A DNA stretch of 10,809 nucleotides, from contig KQ481942.1 of the NCBI GenBank assembly GCA_001430745.1, forward strand, positions 61,366 through 72,174, in the 5' to 3' direction. Shown here piece by piece: positions 9,401 through 10,809 of this stretch. Below the pieces are notes generated by a model that was given only the letters and a program-made list of their open reading frames with translations, had not been told where the DNA came from and made no database searches. Origin of the DNA: Auxenochlorella pyrenoidosa (taxonomy: Eukaryota; Chlorophyta; Trebouxiophyceae; Chlorellales; Chlorellaceae). The position numbers and the translations under genes were made by a program. How positions within the stretch are numbered: position 1 is the first letter of the stretch; each line of letters opens with the position of its first letter.

Positions 9401-9419
9401 ATGCGCCTTTTGGGCGCAT
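9401..9419. repeat. Short perfect inverted repeat (7-base arms)
   Basis: ATGCGCC (9401-9407) and GGCGCAT (9413-9419) flank the 5-base spacer TTTTG and could form a GC-rich hairpin. It lies 3 bases after the plus-strand TATA-like element, in the 5' flank of the golgin. A 10-base perfect palindrome, tggcatgcca, lies at 9476-9485. Confidence 0.6.
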
Positions 9420-9494
9420 CGGCTGCAAGGGGCACGCGCCTTCTTCTGAAGGGCGCCAAAGGGTGCCAATGGCCTTGGCATGCCATTTGATCGC

Positions 9495-9502
9495 ATTTAT
9501 AC
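9495..9502 (-). promoter_or_regulatory. TATA-like element, minus strand, candidate golgin promoter
   Basis: On the minus strand this reads GTATAAAT, 167 bases before the golgin ATG, a reasonable distance for a TATA box plus short 5' UTR. It is followed on that strand by GCGATCA, the same heptamer seen beside the plus-strand TATA-like element. Confidence 0.4.
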
Positions 9503-9866
9503 TTCATTGTCGCGGTTTGCAAGCATCGTTTCCATCTGAAAGGTTCTCTGTATCTTGGAACGTCCCCCTTGTCCGCTGGGAGTGCCCTAGGCAAGAGATA
9601 CGCCTTTGCGAGGACCGGGTGTTCATCCCAGGCCAGGTAGCGGATTCCTAGGGGAAAGCGCCTGCTTGACCGCCCTTCGAGCGTCGCAGAGGAAGAGCCA
9701 CCGCTGCCGCTCCCACCGCTGCTGCTGCAGAGCGAACGCCTAGCTCGCTTCCCTGTGCCCGGGCTTTCACTCCATATTTCAATGCTGCACGTCCATGTTT
9801 AGTTCCATGATTGCTTATGCCAGCCATTGAACTCTGATTGTGCAGGTGTTGAGCTGGCGGGGCGCC

Positions 9867-10809
9867 ATGCCGGGCCCCGACCTGCTCCTGCAGGAGGCGG
9901 CCTCGCCAGCAGGCACAGCCAGGTGTGGCCGTGGTGCCAGGGGCGCCGCTGCAGCACGATGCCACATGGCTGGCAGGAGGCCTGGGGACTCTGTCAACGC
10001 TTGCTGGCGGGATGCTGCGCTGCCTGCTGCTGCTCCTTCCGCACGCTGACACCGCCCTGTTATTTCCCATGCATGCCGCCCTCCACAGGTCCTCTGTGCT
10101 GACCCTCATCAACTCAGCCGTGGGAGCCGGCGTGCTGTCCTTCCCCTTTGCCCTGCGGGCCATGGGCTGGGCCGCGGGGCTGGCGTGCATCGCGCTCATC
10201 GCCGCCACCGAGGCCTTCACTCTGTTTGTCCTGTCGCGCTTTGCCGAGCACACCGGCGCCCGCAGCTACCCAGCCCTGGTGAGGCCAGCCCGGGCTCCTG
10301 CCGCACGCTGCCAGCCGTCATCCGTGCTGTGCGCACCGTCGTGTGGCATGCAGCGCCGCCCGCCCGCTCGACCACCGCCGGCTGTCTTGGCAGCGCCCCT
10401 GGGAGCTTGCTGCACGGCTGAAGGGCCAGTAGCGCTCCATGCATGCTTTGCCGTGTAGGTGCACCAGATGCTTGGGCCAGCAGGGAGCCTGGCCATGATT
10501 GTCGTGGTGTTCGCCTACTGCTTTGGCAGGTAGACGGGCCGTGCAGGCAGGGGGGTGCAGAGGTTGCACGGCTGTGCCCTGCCGGCCATGCACCCGCCCC
10601 CTGCCGCTCTTGCTGCCAGACTATCGGCTGCTGTGCTAACACACGCACGGTCATGTGCCAGCAGCTGCAGAGCATACCTGTTCCACCCGGGGCGACAGCC
10701 CCCCCCCCGCAGCTGCATTGCGTACCTCATCATCCTGGGCGACAGCTTCCCCTCCCCCCCCTGCAGCTGCGTCGCGTACCTCATCATCCTGGGCGACAGC
10801 TTCCCTCCC
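9867..10809 (+). CDS. Amino acid permease, AAAP/SLC38-like, 5' part (cut by window end)
   Basis: Exons: 9867-9922 (ATG, G at -3), 10089-10278, 10459-10529, then an exon starting at 10665, 10713 or 10767 and running off the window. Junction phases agree: AG+G makes Arg 19, phase 0 follows Leu 82, AG+C makes Ser. After a short N-terminus (MPGPDLLLQEAASPAG) come TM1 with SSVLTLINSAVGAGVLSFPF, carrying the Gly-x-Gly unwound-helix motif of amino acid/polyamine superfamily transporters, TM2 (GWAAGLACIALIAATEAFTL) and TM3 (SLAMIVVVFAYCFGSCIAYL). This matches the start of Aa_trans (SLC38/AVT) proteins, which move neutral or other amino acids with Na+ or H+ across the plasma, vacuolar or other membranes. 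Substrate and membrane cannot be told from this part. A coding exon upstream of 9867 is possible because an acceptor-like CAG ends at 9845. The family usually has about 10-11 membrane segments, so most of the gene lies outside. Confidence 0.85.
10662..10809 (+). repeat. Three tandem copies of 3' splice site plus start of the TM3 exon
   Basis: CAGCTGC followed by about 30 similar bases ending GGGCGACAGC begins at 10662 (diverged), 10710 and 10764. The last two differ only by ATT versus GTC at the second codon over their shared 40 or so bases. Copies two and three are each preceded by a C-rich tract ending in gCAG. Spacings are 48 and 54 bases, both multiples of three. The frame is open through all three, so any of the acceptors at 10665, 10713 or 10767 gives an intact frame. 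Copies two and three encode IAYLIILGDSF and VAYLIILGDSF; copy one encodes the degraded RAYLFHPGRQ. Confidence 0.9.

Larger units (their letters stand above)
9329..9866. promoter_or_regulatory. Divergent intergenic region between golgin and permease
   Basis: The region lies between two start codons pointing away from each other (golgin ATG at 9328 on minus, permease ATG at 9867 on plus), so it should carry both promoters and both 5' UTRs. It is less GC-rich than the flanking exons near 9390-9540 and 9765-9840. A C/T-poor acceptor-like TGATTGTGCAG ends at 9845, so a 5' UTR intron of the permease is possible. An open frame at about 9644-9802 on plus (EEEPPLPLPPLLL) has no ATG and is not called. 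Confidence 0.6.

Noticed and set aside
9644..9802. Plus-strand open frame with EEEPPLPLPPLLLQSERL as an N-terminal permease exon
   Set aside because: It has no ATG between the bounding stops and no clear donor joining it to the next exon. The acidic-proline stretch alone is too weak.
10662..10809. Short regularly spaced repeats as a possible CRISPR array or minisatellite
   Set aside because: Only three copies, unequal spacing, and each copy coincides with a splice acceptor and an in-phase TM3 coding start. Exon-start duplication explains it better.

Overview
The window reads as nuclear DNA of a GC-rich, intron-rich eukaryote, most likely a green alga of the Chlorella/Micractinium type. This is inferred from style, not from a marker gene: many introns of about 100-290 bases, GTGCGT- or GTGAGT-like donors, C/T-rich acceptors ending in CAG, Ala/Gln/Glu-rich coding exons, and the gene families present. 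There are no bacterial operons, rRNA, tRNA, CRISPR or recognisable transposons.

Layout. (1) Positions 191-1125, minus strand: a small four-exon gene of about 153 codons that I cannot identify. Its alternating hydrophobic/polar segments would suit a beta-rich protein. (2) Positions 1126-1750: intergenic, holding the 3' flank of the next gene and the 5' flank of the small gene. (3) Positions 1751-9328, minus strand, most of the window: one 16-exon gene for a GRIP-domain golgin of about 1522 residues. It has a short N-terminal exon, then long Ala/Gln/Glu coiled coil broken by two flexible linkers, and a C-terminal GRIP domain encoded by the last two exons. Every exon junction keeps the reading frame, so the model checks itself. 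(4) Positions 9329-9866: a head-to-head intergenic region with TATA-like elements on both strands and a small hairpin. (5) Positions 9867-10809, plus strand: the 5' part of an amino acid/auxin permease (AAAP/SLC38-like) gene, cut by the window edge after the third membrane segment.

The golgin would tether vesicles at the trans-Golgi through Arl1 binding. The permease is a membrane transporter. They share a promoter region, but nothing in the sequence shows a functional link.

The most interesting signal is a pattern seen in both large genes. A block made of polypyrimidine tract, 3' splice site and the first 30-40 bases of the exon has been tandemly duplicated. In the golgin this happened at the GRIP exon (spacing 74, frame-changing). 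In the permease there are three copies at the TM3 exon (spacings 48 and 54, all in frame). These could be alternative or decoy acceptors. Two golgin introns also appear to use GC rather than GT donors, both with GCAAGG.
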